29,182 nt of DNA, from NCBI GenBank assembly GCA_910576895.1, contig CAJTJZ010000009.1:54277-83458 (forward strand). Reading direction: 5' to 3'. Shown here in pieces: positions 1 through 7,003 of this stretch; positions within the stretch are counted from its first letter, which is position 1, and the number at the start of each line of letters is the position of its first letter. The DNA is from an uncultured Lachnospiraceae bacterium. GTDB lineage: Bacteria; Bacillota; Clostridia; Lachnospirales; Lachnospiraceae. A model generated the notes under the pieces. That model did no database searches. It was not told where the DNA came from and saw only the letters and a program-made list of their open reading frames with translations. A program made the position numbers and the translations under genes.

Positions 1-621
1 TTTCAAATAGATGTAAAACAGTATGCGTTGGAAGAAGAGCTTTTTTGGAAAGAAGATGAACTTCGTGGAAAGACAAGAAAGCATGGTATTTTATTAAAAC
101 GTGAAAAAGAAGCAAAGGAATTATGGGAAAAAGCAAAAGAAGCACAGGATTTATTAGAAGTACAGCTAGAACAACTGCAAAAGGATTATAAGGAAGTAGA
201 GGAACAAACAATACAGGCAAAAGAGAAGTTAGAGGAATATCATAAAGATTCCAAAGATTTAATGGAATATTTTAATGAAACAAAAGAGGAGACATTAGAA
301 GATGGAGAAAAACTTATTTATAAAATAAGAAAATTGGGGGAATTTGGTGTTCAAACAATAAAACAGTTCTGTGATGAAGTTTCTATAAGATGTCAGATAA
401 AAGAAAAAGAATATAAACGATTATGTAAGAAATTACAAGATCATGAAAATGAGATTCTTATTGTGGAAGAAAAATATAGAAATTATAAGGAAAACACAGA
501 GATGTTAGAAGATAATTTTAAAGATGCATCGAAAGCATTTGCAGATTATGATAAGAAATATCAAACTATTTATAAAGAAAAAACTCGTATTTTAGATGAA
601 ATTTCTACTTTACAAAAGTAG
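1..621 (+). CDS. Coiled-coil protein, 3' part only (5' end outside window)
   Basis: The reading frame is open from the first base of the window to the TAG at 619-621, so 206 residues of a longer protein are visible; the TTG at 28 is just an internal Leu codon, not a convincing start. The visible part is almost entirely charged heptad-like helix (Glu/Lys rich, few Pro or Gly), as in SMC-like or tail-length coiled coils, with no membrane segment or catalytic motif. It ends with a short helical tail and a stop codon lying inside a long inverted repeat shared with the convergent kinase gene. I do not recognise the family: the diagnostic N-terminus is missing. It could be a cytoskeletal, SMC-like or phage-type coiled coil; no function can be assigned. 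Confidence 0.8.
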   Translation, partial: FQIDVKQYALEEELFWKEDELRGKTRKHGILLKREKEAKELWEKAKEAQDLLEVQLEQLQKDYKEVEEQTIQAKEKLEEYHKDSKDLMEYFNETKEETLEDGEKLIYKIRKLGEFGVQTIKQFCDEVSIRCQIKEKEYKRLCKKLQDHENEILIVEEKYRNYKENTEMLEDNFKDASKAFADYDKKYQTIYKEKTRILDEISTLQK

Positions 622-627
622 AAATTT
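599..627. terminator. Bidirectional terminator hairpin between convergent genes
   Basis: A perfect 13-bp inverted repeat (arms 599-611 and 615-627, loop of 3 bases) covers the stop codon of the coiled-coil gene and part of the stop codon of the convergent kinase gene. Both arms have A/T runs at the ends, so each transcript would carry a hairpin ending in U-rich sequence. Only 4 bases separate the two genes. Confidence 0.7.
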
Positions 628-1513
628 ATAAATCAGATTCGGGAAATGATAGCCAAATATTGATTTTATGATCAGAGTAATTGGCAGAAATAGTTCCATT
701 CATTTGTTCTGTTAGTATTTTAGCAATGGAAAGTCCAAGTCCTGTTGATTTTTCAGCAGTTTCTACTGTATAAAAACGATCAAATAATTTTTCTATTTCT
801 ATGGAATCTAATTTTTCTGCATGATTGGAAAATAAAAGATTTCCATTAGGATATAAAGTAATGGTTAAGTCGCCATCGCTATATTTTATGGCATTGCTTA
901 AAATATTTCCAAAGATACGAGAAAGTGCTTTTTTATTTAAGCTGCGTTTCACTTTTTTCTCAGGAATGGAAATTTCTGGTATGATATGATGTTCCATAAG
1001 GATAGCGTAATAGGAAGAAATACTTTCTTCTAAAACATAATTTAAAATAAGTTCTTCCTTTGTAAGCTTTTGTAGTGTAGAGTTTACAATGGAATAACGA
1101 AAGAGTTCTTCAGTAAGCTGTTTTAATGCTTCGGTGCGATTTTTTATAATGGTAAGATAACGACTTGCATTTTTTGATAGTTTTTCTTGTTCCAATAAAT
1201 CCAGATAACCACAAATAGCGGTAAGAGGAGTCCGAAGATCATGAGAAATATTGGTAACAGCATCTTTAATTTCCCGATCTCCTTGCTGATAACGGTGTCT
1301 TTCCTGCCGCAATTTTCTTAATTGAATATTAATATTGTTTGCCAGCCGCAGAATAACTTTATCGCGGCTGGAAACAGTAATTAATGTATTAGTATCATGT
1401 TTCAATTTCTCTGTAAAGGCTTCCTCTATTTCTTTTACTGACTTTCTCAGTAAATGGATTTTAATAAATAAAATCAGGATAAAAAAACAAAGGATAAGAA
1501 GTAAAAGTTCCAT
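626..1513 (-). CDS. Sensor histidine kinase, single membrane anchor
   Basis: A 295-residue histidine kinase. Residues 1-20 form one hydrophobic membrane anchor and there is no extracellular sensor domain. A linker (about 22-80) leads to the phosphoacceptor box SHDLRTPLTAI with His91; the N box contains NILSNAIKYS and the G box TGLGLSIAK, so the catalytic ATPase domain is complete. A GGTGA Shine-Dalgarno precedes the ATG. It is the last gene of a minus-strand operon behind an ABC ATPase and permease, and its partner is probably the OmpR-type regulator at 3384-4067. Kinases with almost no outside domain next to such transporters usually sense through the transporter or the membrane (cell-envelope stress, peptide antibiotics); that role is an inference here. 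Confidence 0.92.
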   Translation of the reverse strand: MELLLLILCFFILILFIKIHLLRKSVKEIEEAFTEKLKHDTNTLITVSSRDKVILRLANNINIQLRKLRQERHRYQQGDREIKDAVTNISHDLRTPLTAICGYLDLLEQEKLSKNASRYLTIIKNRTEALKQLTEELFRYSIVNSTLQKLTKEELILNYVLEESISSYYAILMEHHIIPEISIPEKKVKRSLNKKALSRIFGNILSNAIKYSDGDLTITLYPNGNLLFSNHAEKLDSIEIEKLFDRFYTVETAEKSTGLGLSIAKILTEQMNGTISANYSDHKINIWLSFPESDL

Positions 1514-1540
1514 TTATTTCACCATTCTTTATATTCTAAT

Positions 1541-2365
1541 CTATTTAATATCTTTTCGCCCAAATAATAAAATACCACCTAGAGTAATGATGATAGCGAT
1601 AAGGAAAGAATAAAGTGGAAGCTGCCAGCGAATTGCTTGACTGGCTATATATTGTATTGCCTGCCCTGTAGGAAGGATATCAAGTAATAATTCATAAATA
1701 GTGCGTTTTATTCCTGTAGGATAACGAGGATTTGGTACTTCTGGTCCTTCTTGCCATTCCCCATTGACTAAGGAGTAATCATGAATTGTTTCCGTTTGAT
1801 CTAGTTGAGATACGACATAAGTAGCGGCAAAAAGCAAAGCAAACATTCCTAAAATAGTAATAACGGCTGCAGCCGCTTTATTTTGTATTAACATACAAAT
1901 GATGATAAAGAAAGAAGTTAATGCAAGCAACATCATAAGACTGGCAAAAAAAGTAAATAAAATATTTTTTATTGGTATATGAAAGAAACCAAAACAAGGA
2001 ATGCCAATCATTATCATAGGAAGAACAAAGGATACTATCATAAAAGCACCTGCAAGAAAGCAGATAATTAAATTGGAAAGATAGATAGCAGTTCGGGTAT
2101 GACCAACCATTAATTTATTTCGAATGGTGCCATCACTGTATTCTGTGCCAAGATAAAGACTGCAAAACGCAGAACTGGCAATACCAATAAACATAGTGTA
2201 ATAAAAGAAACTTTCTTCTATTGTATAAGAAAAACCATAGCGTTTCATATCATCATAACGAGCTAGGGTAATAAAGACGCTTAATGCAAACATACAAAAC
2301 ATTCCAATCCAAAGATATTTGCTTTTCTTTAAACGAACAAAATTTGCAGATAGTAATTTATTCAT
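1541..2365 (-). CDS. ABC-2 type transporter permease
   Basis: About 274 residues with roughly six hydrophobic membrane segments: one near the N-terminus after a short basic cytoplasmic stretch, four in the middle and one just before the C-terminus. Two soluble loops lie after the first segment and around residues 190-225. The start is the ATG at 2365, which has GGAGGTGA five bases upstream inside the end of the ATPase gene; the longer GTG-initiated frame (2380) lacks such a site. The gene overlaps the ATPase stop by 8 bases, so the two are translationally coupled and surely form one exporter. This is the membrane half of a bacitracin/lantibiotic-resistance-like or multidrug ABC-2 exporter; the substrate is unknown. 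Confidence 0.88.
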   Translation of the reverse strand: MNKLLSANFVRLKKSKYLWIGMFCMFALSVFITLARYDDMKRYGFSYTIEESFFYYTMFIGIASSAFCSLYLGTEYSDGTIRNKLMVGHTRTAIYLSNLIICFLAGAFMIVSFVLPMIMIGIPCFGFFHIPIKNILFTFFASLMMLLALTSFFIIICMLIQNKAAAAVITILGMFALLFAATYVVSQLDQTETIHDYSLVNGEWQEGPEVPNPRYPTGIKRTIYELLLDILPTGQAIQYIASQAIRWQLPLYSFLIAIIITLGGILLFGRKDIK

Positions 2366-3272
2366 GACTTTCACCTCCACAAAGATTAATATAATAACTT
2401 TCTAAGCTTTCATCATGTTCTTGTAAAGAAAAAACTTCACAGTTTTGATCGGCAAGGGCAAAAACAAGTTTAGAAACGCTGATTTTTGCAAAAATATCTG
2501 CCTGTGTATCGGAAAGAACTTGATACGATAGGTTCATACGATCAAGTACATAAGTAAGAGATTGGATATTGGAAACTTCAACACGAATGCATTTTCGGCA
2601 GGCTTGTTCTAATTCTTCTGCACTGATTTCTTTTACAATATGCCCCTTATCAATAAAACCATAATGCGTTGCCAGACGAGATAATTCATCTAAAATATGA
2701 CTGGAAATCAGTACGGTAATTTGCTGTTCCCTATTTAATTTTAAAATCAGTTCTCTAATTTCAATAATTCCCTGTGGATCAAGTCCATTAATTGGCTCAT
2801 CTAATATTAAAAAATCAGGATCTCCTGCAAGAGCAATCGCAATGCCAAGCCTTTGCCGCATTCCAAGAGAAAAATTTTTTGCTTTCTTTTTTCCCGTATG
2901 TTCCAGTCCAACAAGTTTTAAAAGTTCTGGTATCCCATCAAAAGAGGGAAGCCCAAGAATGTAATATTGTTCTTTTAAATTTTCCTCTGCTGTTAAATCA
3001 AGATAAATAGAGGGAGTTTCTACAACAGCACCTGTTCTTCTTCGTACTTTTGTAATATTGTGATCTTGATTATTGACATTATATAAAGTATAACTGCCAG
3101 ATGTTGGCTGCTGTAAGCCACAAATAAGTCGAATTAAAGTTGTTTTGCCAGCACCATTTTTTCCCACAAAGCCATAAATAGAACCTTTTGGAATATGCAT
3201 GGAAAGATCAGTTAAAACTTTAAAATGTCCATACTGTTTGCATAAAGCATTTGTTGTTAGAATATTATCCAT
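2358..3272 (-). CDS. ABC transporter ATP-binding protein (BcrA-like)
   Basis: A 304-residue ATPase. The Walker A motif GKNGAGKT is at residues 37-44, the signature FSLGMRQ at 134-140, and Walker B FLILDEP at 154-160 followed by the D-loop; the switch His lies in SSHIL. A C-terminal extension (about 220-304) is typical of drug-exporting ABC-2 ATPases of the BcrA/CcmA type. It powers the permease encoded immediately downstream. The intergenic space upstream (3273-3383) holds an AT-rich promoter and four CTTAAC repeats, so the ATPase-permease-kinase operon is probably induced by the neighbouring response regulator, as in VanR-, BceR- or CprR-type resistance circuits. Specific substrate not deducible. 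Confidence 0.93.
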   Translation of the reverse strand: MDNILTTNALCKQYGHFKVLTDLSMHIPKGSIYGFVGKNGAGKTTLIRLICGLQQPTSGSYTLYNVNNQDHNITKVRRRTGAVVETPSIYLDLTAEENLKEQYYILGLPSFDGIPELLKLVGLEHTGKKKAKNFSLGMRQRLGIAIALAGDPDFLILDEPINGLDPQGIIEIRELILKLNREQQITVLISSHILDELSRLATHYGFIDKGHIVKEISAEELEQACRKCIRVEVSNIQSLTYVLDRMNLSYQVLSDTQADIFAKISVSKLVFALADQNCEVFSLQEHDESLESYYINLCGGESHE

Positions 3273-3337
3273 TTCTTATCCTCTTCTTATACTTTAAAAG
3301 TACTTTTTTATTCATAATTTTTACTATCAAGTTTACA

Positions 3338-3399
3338 AGTATACTATAAATAGATAAGGTTAAGGAAGCAGTTAAGAAAAGAGTTAAGAAATCGTTAAG
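3338..3399 (-). promoter_or_regulatory. Phased CTTAAC repeat operator and promoter of ABC-kinase operon
   Basis: On the minus strand the hexamer CTTAAC occurs four times (plus-strand GTTAAG at 3359-3364, 3371-3376, 3383-3388, 3394-3399) with start-to-start spacings of 12, 12 and 11 bases, about one helical turn. TATACT (3338-3343) and TATAGT (3343-3348) on the minus strand are candidate -10 boxes, with no good -35 box; this is the layout of promoters activated by OmpR-family dimers. Two of the repeats lie across the stop and inside the last codons of the regulator gene. Confidence 0.65.
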
Positions 3400-4067
3400 A
3401 TTTCTTCTGGTTTCATTTTAAATCCAATGCCCCAAATAGATTCAATATAATCTTTTCCGCTAACAGCTTTTAATTTTCTGCGAAGATTGCTAATATGTAC
3501 CTTTAAAGAGCTTTCCATACAATCAGGGGTATCTTCACTAATGCGATCAAGCAACATAGATTTTGTCATTACCATGGTATTGTTTTGTATTAATAGCTTT
3601 AAAATAGCGTATTCTGTTTTTGTTAGTTTCACTGTTTCTTTACATACGATAACAGTATGGGAATCTGTATGAATCGTAATATCATCATAGGTTATAGTAG
3701 GAGAAGTCCCAAAAGAAGAAGCATTTCGGAGTTGAACACAGATTCTTGCAAGAAGTTCTCTTGTATCAAAAGGTTTTGTAATATAATCGACTGCTCCATG
3801 AAGAAGAAGATCAACTTTATGATCAATATCAACTTTCGCACTAAGAATAATGGTTGGAATTTCTGCTATTTTAGGCAAAAGTTCTTCTCCATTCAGTCCC
3901 GGCAGCATAAGATCAAGAAGAATAAGATTTGGTTTTAGGTCTTTTAAAACAAGAAGAGCTTCTGTACCAGAGTAGGCATGACTTACTTGATACCCCTCTC
4001 TAGTAAGAAGTTCTTCTAACATAGTTCCTATACTAATATCATCATCAATTACTAAAATATGCTTCAT
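3384..4067 (-). CDS. OmpR/PhoB-family response regulator
   Basis: A 227-residue two-domain regulator. The receiver domain has the acidic pocket IDDD at residues 7-10, phosphoacceptor Asp52 in LLDLMLPG, and the conserved Lys98 in ITKPF. The C-terminal winged helix (about 130-222) contains the typical SSLKVHISNLRRKL recognition region and an IWGIGFKM end. It is probably phosphorylated by the kinase at 626-1513 and activates the ABC-kinase operon through the CTTAAC repeats. It has its own promoter (4103-4131) and a GGAGGG site upstream, so it can be present before the operon is induced. Confidence 0.93.
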   Translation of the reverse strand: MKHILVIDDDISIGTMLEELLTREGYQVSHAYSGTEALLVLKDLKPNLILLDLMLPGLNGEELLPKIAEIPTIILSAKVDIDHKVDLLLHGAVDYITKPFDTRELLARICVQLRNASSFGTSPTITYDDITIHTDSHTVIVCKETVKLTKTEYAILKLLIQNNTMVMTKSMLLDRISEDTPDCMESSLKVHISNLRRKLKAVSGKDYIESIWGIGFKMKPEEILTIS

Positions 4068-4102
4068 AACTAACCTTACCCTCCAAAGCTGTTTTTTGGA
4101 AA

Positions 4103-4131
4103 AGTATAGTCTATTTTTCTTGCTTTTTCAA
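4103..4131 (-). promoter_or_regulatory. Sigma-A promoter of the response regulator
   Basis: Minus-strand TTGAAA (plus 4126-4131), a 17-base spacer and TATACT (plus 4103-4108), about 35 bases ahead of the regulator start. It lies downstream of the DUF4097 gene terminator, so the regulator is transcribed independently of that gene. Confidence 0.6.
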
Positions 4132-4175
4132 GATAAGTTCTTACTTTCTTTTTTGTTATAAATTTGTGGCGAAAA

Positions 4176-4195
4176 CTCATAGGCTTGCCTATGGG
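4176..4195 (-). terminator. Terminator after the DUF4097-like gene
   Basis: CATAGGC (4178-4184) and GCCTATG (4187-4193) pair over a two-base loop, with two further pairs outside. On the minus strand the hairpin is followed by AGTTTT, a short U-run. It sits just past the stop of the solenoid protein gene. Confidence 0.5.
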
Positions 4196-4200
4196 AGTAG

Positions 4201-5322
4201 TCAGCTTAATGAAATGTTTCCATAGTGTGTAGAGATTTCCAAAAGAGATTTTTTAGAGTCTATCTCTTTTTCATAATGGTAACCATCTCCTAACACTGTT
4301 TTCTTATTATCATTTGATAAATAAGAAGGAATTGACATTTCTCCATCAGTGGTATCCATAATAATTTTTCTTTGCTTTAATTGTTTTTCTTTCATTTGAA
4401 ATTTCACATTTCCATCGTTTGTTTTTATTTTAATATCTCTTGGAGTGGATAGTTTAATACATGTAATATCTCCATAATAGGAATTTATCGTTATGGCTTG
4501 TGATGTTTTTATATTATTAATACGAATATTCCCATCTCTTGTTTTCATTTTTATATCTTTCCTTGTTTCAAAATTAAGAGCAGTGATATCTCCATATGTT
4601 GTAGTAATAGCAACATTCTTTGCAGCTTTGATGTTTTTAAGCTTTGTATCTCCATCGTTTGTTTTTATCTCTATCCCTTGTTCTGCTTGTAGATTAGAAG
4701 CAGTAATATCACCATAATTTGTAGTAATAGTAGCATTTTCTATAATTTTTGCATTTTTAAGATAGATATCTCCATCTCCTGCTTTTATATTTAATGTTCC
4801 TAAAATAGAAGAATCATTAAGAAGGATATCTCCATAATCAAAGTTTAAATCTATAGAGTGACTTTGAAGGGATGCTATAGTTAAATTTCCATCTATCATC
4901 TTTACGGTACTGCTTTTTAAAATATTATCTTTTGGCAAATAAAGAGTAATATTATTTTTAGAATATTCCATTAGCTTTTTAAATTTTTTTTTACCACCTG
5001 TATAGCTCTTCCATGAAATTCCTTTCCATTTTCCTTCCTTTAAATTTAATACGCCATTTTTTACATTGTAGGTAAATGGATTTTTTTCATTTTTACAATG
5101 CAGTTTATAAGATAAATAAGCATATTGATCCTTAGATGGTTTTATATTTAAGTCCATATAGCGAAGATCTGCTATAATACTATTGACTTGATCGAAACGT
5201 TCCTTTTCTACTTTATACGTTTTTATTGTGTCTTCAGCATTTGCTTGTGCAGAAATTGTTAAAATCGTTAAAAATAGAATCCATATGAGAAATATGCCTT
5301 TGTTTTTCATTATTTTCATCAT
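4201..5322 (-). CDS. Secreted DUF4097-like beta-solenoid protein with exact 20-residue rungs
   Basis: A 373-residue exported protein. Residues 1-29 are a signal peptide (basic start, hydrophobic core, likely cut after AQANA). Residues 30-140 are a non-repetitive N-terminal domain. Residues about 143-308 are a repeat array: a turn Gly occurs at 164, 184, 204, 224, 244, 264, 284 and 304, exactly every 20 residues, and the turn alternates YGD (163, 203, 243, 283) with DGD/DGN (183, 223, 263, 303). A further YGN turn ends the protein at 367-369. This matches the DUF4097/DUF4098 putative-adhesin beta-solenoid family. There is no LPXTG, lipobox or C-terminal anchor, so it is released or loosely held. 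AAAGGAG precedes the chosen ATGATG start. Function unknown; envelope stress genes often sit beside this family, which fits the adjacent two-component/ABC cluster. Confidence 0.8.
   Translation of the reverse strand: MMKIMKNKGIFLIWILFLTILTISAQANAEDTIKTYKVEKERFDQVNSIIADLRYMDLNIKPSKDQYAYLSYKLHCKNEKNPFTYNVKNGVLNLKEGKWKGISWKSYTGGKKKFKKLMEYSKNNITLYLPKDNILKSSTVKMIDGNLTIASLQSHSIDLNFDYGDILLNDSSILGTLNIKAGDGDIYLKNAKIIENATITTNYGDITASNLQAEQGIEIKTNDGDTKLKNIKAAKNVAITTTYGDITALNFETRKDIKMKTRDGNIRINNIKTSQAITINSYYGDITCIKLSTPRDIKIKTNDGNVKFQMKEKQLKQRKIIMDTTDGEMSIPSYLSNDNKKTVLGDGYHYEKEIDSKKSLLEISTHYGNISLS
4399..4896 (-). repeat. Tandem 60-bp coding repeat (paired as 120-bp units)
   Basis: The solenoid repeat of the DUF4097-like gene is visible in DNA as diverged 60-base periods in which the turn codons (plus-strand TCTCCAT or TCTCCATAA) recur every 60 bases. 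Alternating A and B rungs make a 120-base higher-order unit. Confidence 0.65.
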
Positions 5323-5372
5323 TGACAGTTATCTCCTTTTTTTATTTCATGTTATTACTTCTTTGATTTTTT

Positions 5373-5378
5373 ATTATA
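5373..5378 (-). promoter_or_regulatory. Extended -10 box for the DUF4097-like gene
   Basis: Minus-strand TGTTATAAT gives a TGn-extended TATAAT about 50 bases ahead of the gene start. The -35 region is only a T-rich stretch, so an activator may be needed. The 274-base gap 5323-5596 holds this promoter and the divergent trkA promoter and nothing else that I can recognise. Confidence 0.5.
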
Positions 5379-5468
5379 ACAAAAAAATTTTACAAAAAAC
5401 AGAATAAAATTATGAAGATTTATTGAGAGATAAAAGTAGTAAGCAGAGGTTCGTATTTTATAGTTATA

Positions 5469-5497
5469 TTGATATTATAAATTAGATATGATATAAT
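5469..5497 (+). promoter_or_regulatory. Strong sigma-A promoter of trkA-trkH
   Basis: TTGATA (5469-5474), a 17-base spacer and TATAAT (5492-5497), preceded by TG one base before the -10 box (extended -10). Transcription should start near 5504, about 93 bases ahead of trkA. Confidence 0.75.
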
Positions 5498-5504
5498 CTA
5501 CCGC

Positions 5505-5533
5505 AGTAACCAATTTCTTTTTATATGGTTACT
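5505..5533 (+). promoter_or_regulatory. Inverted repeat at the trkA transcription start
   Basis: AGTAACCA (5505-5512) and TGGTTACT (5526-5533) are perfect 8-base arms around 13 bases. They begin at the predicted start of the transcript, so they could be a repressor operator or a 5' RNA hairpin. I could not match the leader to a known c-di-AMP or other riboswitch. Confidence 0.55.
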
Positions 5534-5596
5534 AACTTTTTATAGATGGAGTTTAGAAAAATACAGAAATGATAGTATTGTTAAAGGGGATTTATA

Positions 5597-6979
5597 ATGA
5601 AGATTATTATTGTTGGCTGCGGAAAAGTAGGACAAACATTAGCAGAGCAATTAGATAAAGAAGGAAATGATATTACAGTAATTGATCGAAATCAAAGCGT
5701 AATAGAGGAACTTGCTGGAAGATGTGATTTAATGTATGTTGCTGGTGACGCAATTAATCATGAAGTACAACAGGAAGCAGGAGTAGAACAAGCAGATTTA
5801 TTTATTGCTGTTACAGATTCTGATGAAAGGAATTTACTTTGTTGTTTAATTGCAAAAAAGGCTGGTAATTGTCAAACAATTGCAAGAGTACGTAGTCCAG
5901 AATATATGAAAGAAGCAAGATTTATTAAAGAAGAATTAGGACTTGCTATGGTAATTAACCCAGAATATGCGGCAGCATCGGAAATTTCAAGAGTATTTCG
6001 ATTTCCTTCTGCGATTAAAATTGAAACTTTTGCAAAAGGGCGAATGGAACTTTTAAAATTTCGTATTCAGGAAAATTCTGTTTTAAAAGATATGCGAGTT
6101 ATGGATATGGGTAAACAATTAAAATGCGATGTTCTTGTTTGTGCAGTAGAACGTGGAGAGGAAGTTTTTATTCCGGGTGGTGATTTTATTTTACGAGGAC
6201 GGGATGTTATCTCTATTGTGGCAACGCCAAAAAATGCCAGCAATTTCTTTAAAAAGATTGGAATACAAACGCATCAGATTAGAGATGCCATGATTGTAGG
6301 TGGTGGCGGAATTGCTTATTATTTAGCAACCATATTAATTACTATGGGTATTAAGGTAAAAATTTTAGAAAAGCAAAAAAAACGCTGTGAAGAATTAAAT
6401 GATATGTTGCCAAAAGCGACCATTCTTCATGCAGATGCTGTAGAACAGTCTGTATTAATTGAAGAAGGTATGGAGCAGGCAGAGGGATTTGCAGCATTGA
6501 CCGATATGGATGAGGAAAATATTTTGCTTTCCTTATTTGCAAAAAATTGTTCTAAAGCAAAAGTAGTAACAAAAATAAATAAAATTGCTTTTGATGAAGT
6601 AATTAATCGTATGGATTTAGATACTATTGTATATCCAAAAAATATTACAGCAGAATATATTATTTGGTTTGTGCGGGCAATGAAAAATTCTCTGGATAGT
6701 AATGTGGAATGTGTCTATCGGATTATTGAAAATAAAGCAGAGGCATTGGAATTTAAAATACGAGAAAATTCTCCTGTGATTGGACATACATTATTAGAAT
6801 TAAAATTGAAAAAAAATATTTTAGTAGCGGGAATTACAAGAAAGGGATTTTCTATTATTCCAAGAGGTAATGATGAAATGATGGTAGGAGATACGGTGAT
6901 TATTGTAACAACTCATATGGGATTTACTGATATTAAAGATATCTTGGATAATGGACAAACAGCAACTTTTTTACATTAA
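5597..6979 (+). CDS. trkA: TrkA, regulatory subunit of Trk potassium uptake
   Basis: A 460-residue peripheral membrane protein with the duplicated architecture of TrkA: Rossmann RCK_N 1 (residues 1-120, GCGKVG nucleotide loop near 8-13), RCK_C 1 (about 140-220), RCK_N 2 (about 228-345, loop GGGGIA) and RCK_C 2 (about 370-455). It binds NAD(H)/ATP-type ligands and gates the TrkH channel encoded 24 bases downstream. The double length separates it from single-RCK KtrA. AGGGGA six bases ahead of the ATG is a good ribosome site. The strong promoter upstream suggests steady expression. Confidence 0.95.
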   Translation: MKIIIVGCGKVGQTLAEQLDKEGNDITVIDRNQSVIEELAGRCDLMYVAGDAINHEVQQEAGVEQADLFIAVTDSDERNLLCCLIAKKAGNCQTIARVRSPEYMKEARFIKEELGLAMVINPEYAAASEISRVFRFPSAIKIETFAKGRMELLKFRIQENSVLKDMRVMDMGKQLKCDVLVCAVERGEEVFIPGGDFILRGRDVISIVATPKNASNFFKKIGIQTHQIRDAMIVGGGGIAYYLATILITMGIKVKILEKQKKRCEELNDMLPKATILHADAVEQSVLIEEGMEQAEGFAALTDMDEENILLSLFAKNCSKAKVVTKINKIAFDEVINRMDLDTIVYPKNITAEYIIWFVRAMKNSLDSNVECVYRIIENKAEALEFKIRENSPVIGHTLLELKLKKNILVAGITRKGFSIIPRGNDEMMVGDTVIIVTTHMGFTDIKDILDNGQTATFLH

Positions 6980-7003
6980 GAGTGATGGGAGAATAGAATA
7001 CTT

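Noticed and set aside
1335..1613. Plus-strand open frame of 92 codons opposite the kinase gene
   Set aside because: It lies wholly over the kinase and permease genes in the antisense direction, has no ribosome site and encodes no recognisable domain.
4399..4896. 60-base periodic repeats considered as a CRISPR-like array
   Set aside because: The periodicity is in frame with a secreted solenoid protein, repeats are diverged and there are no unique spacers.
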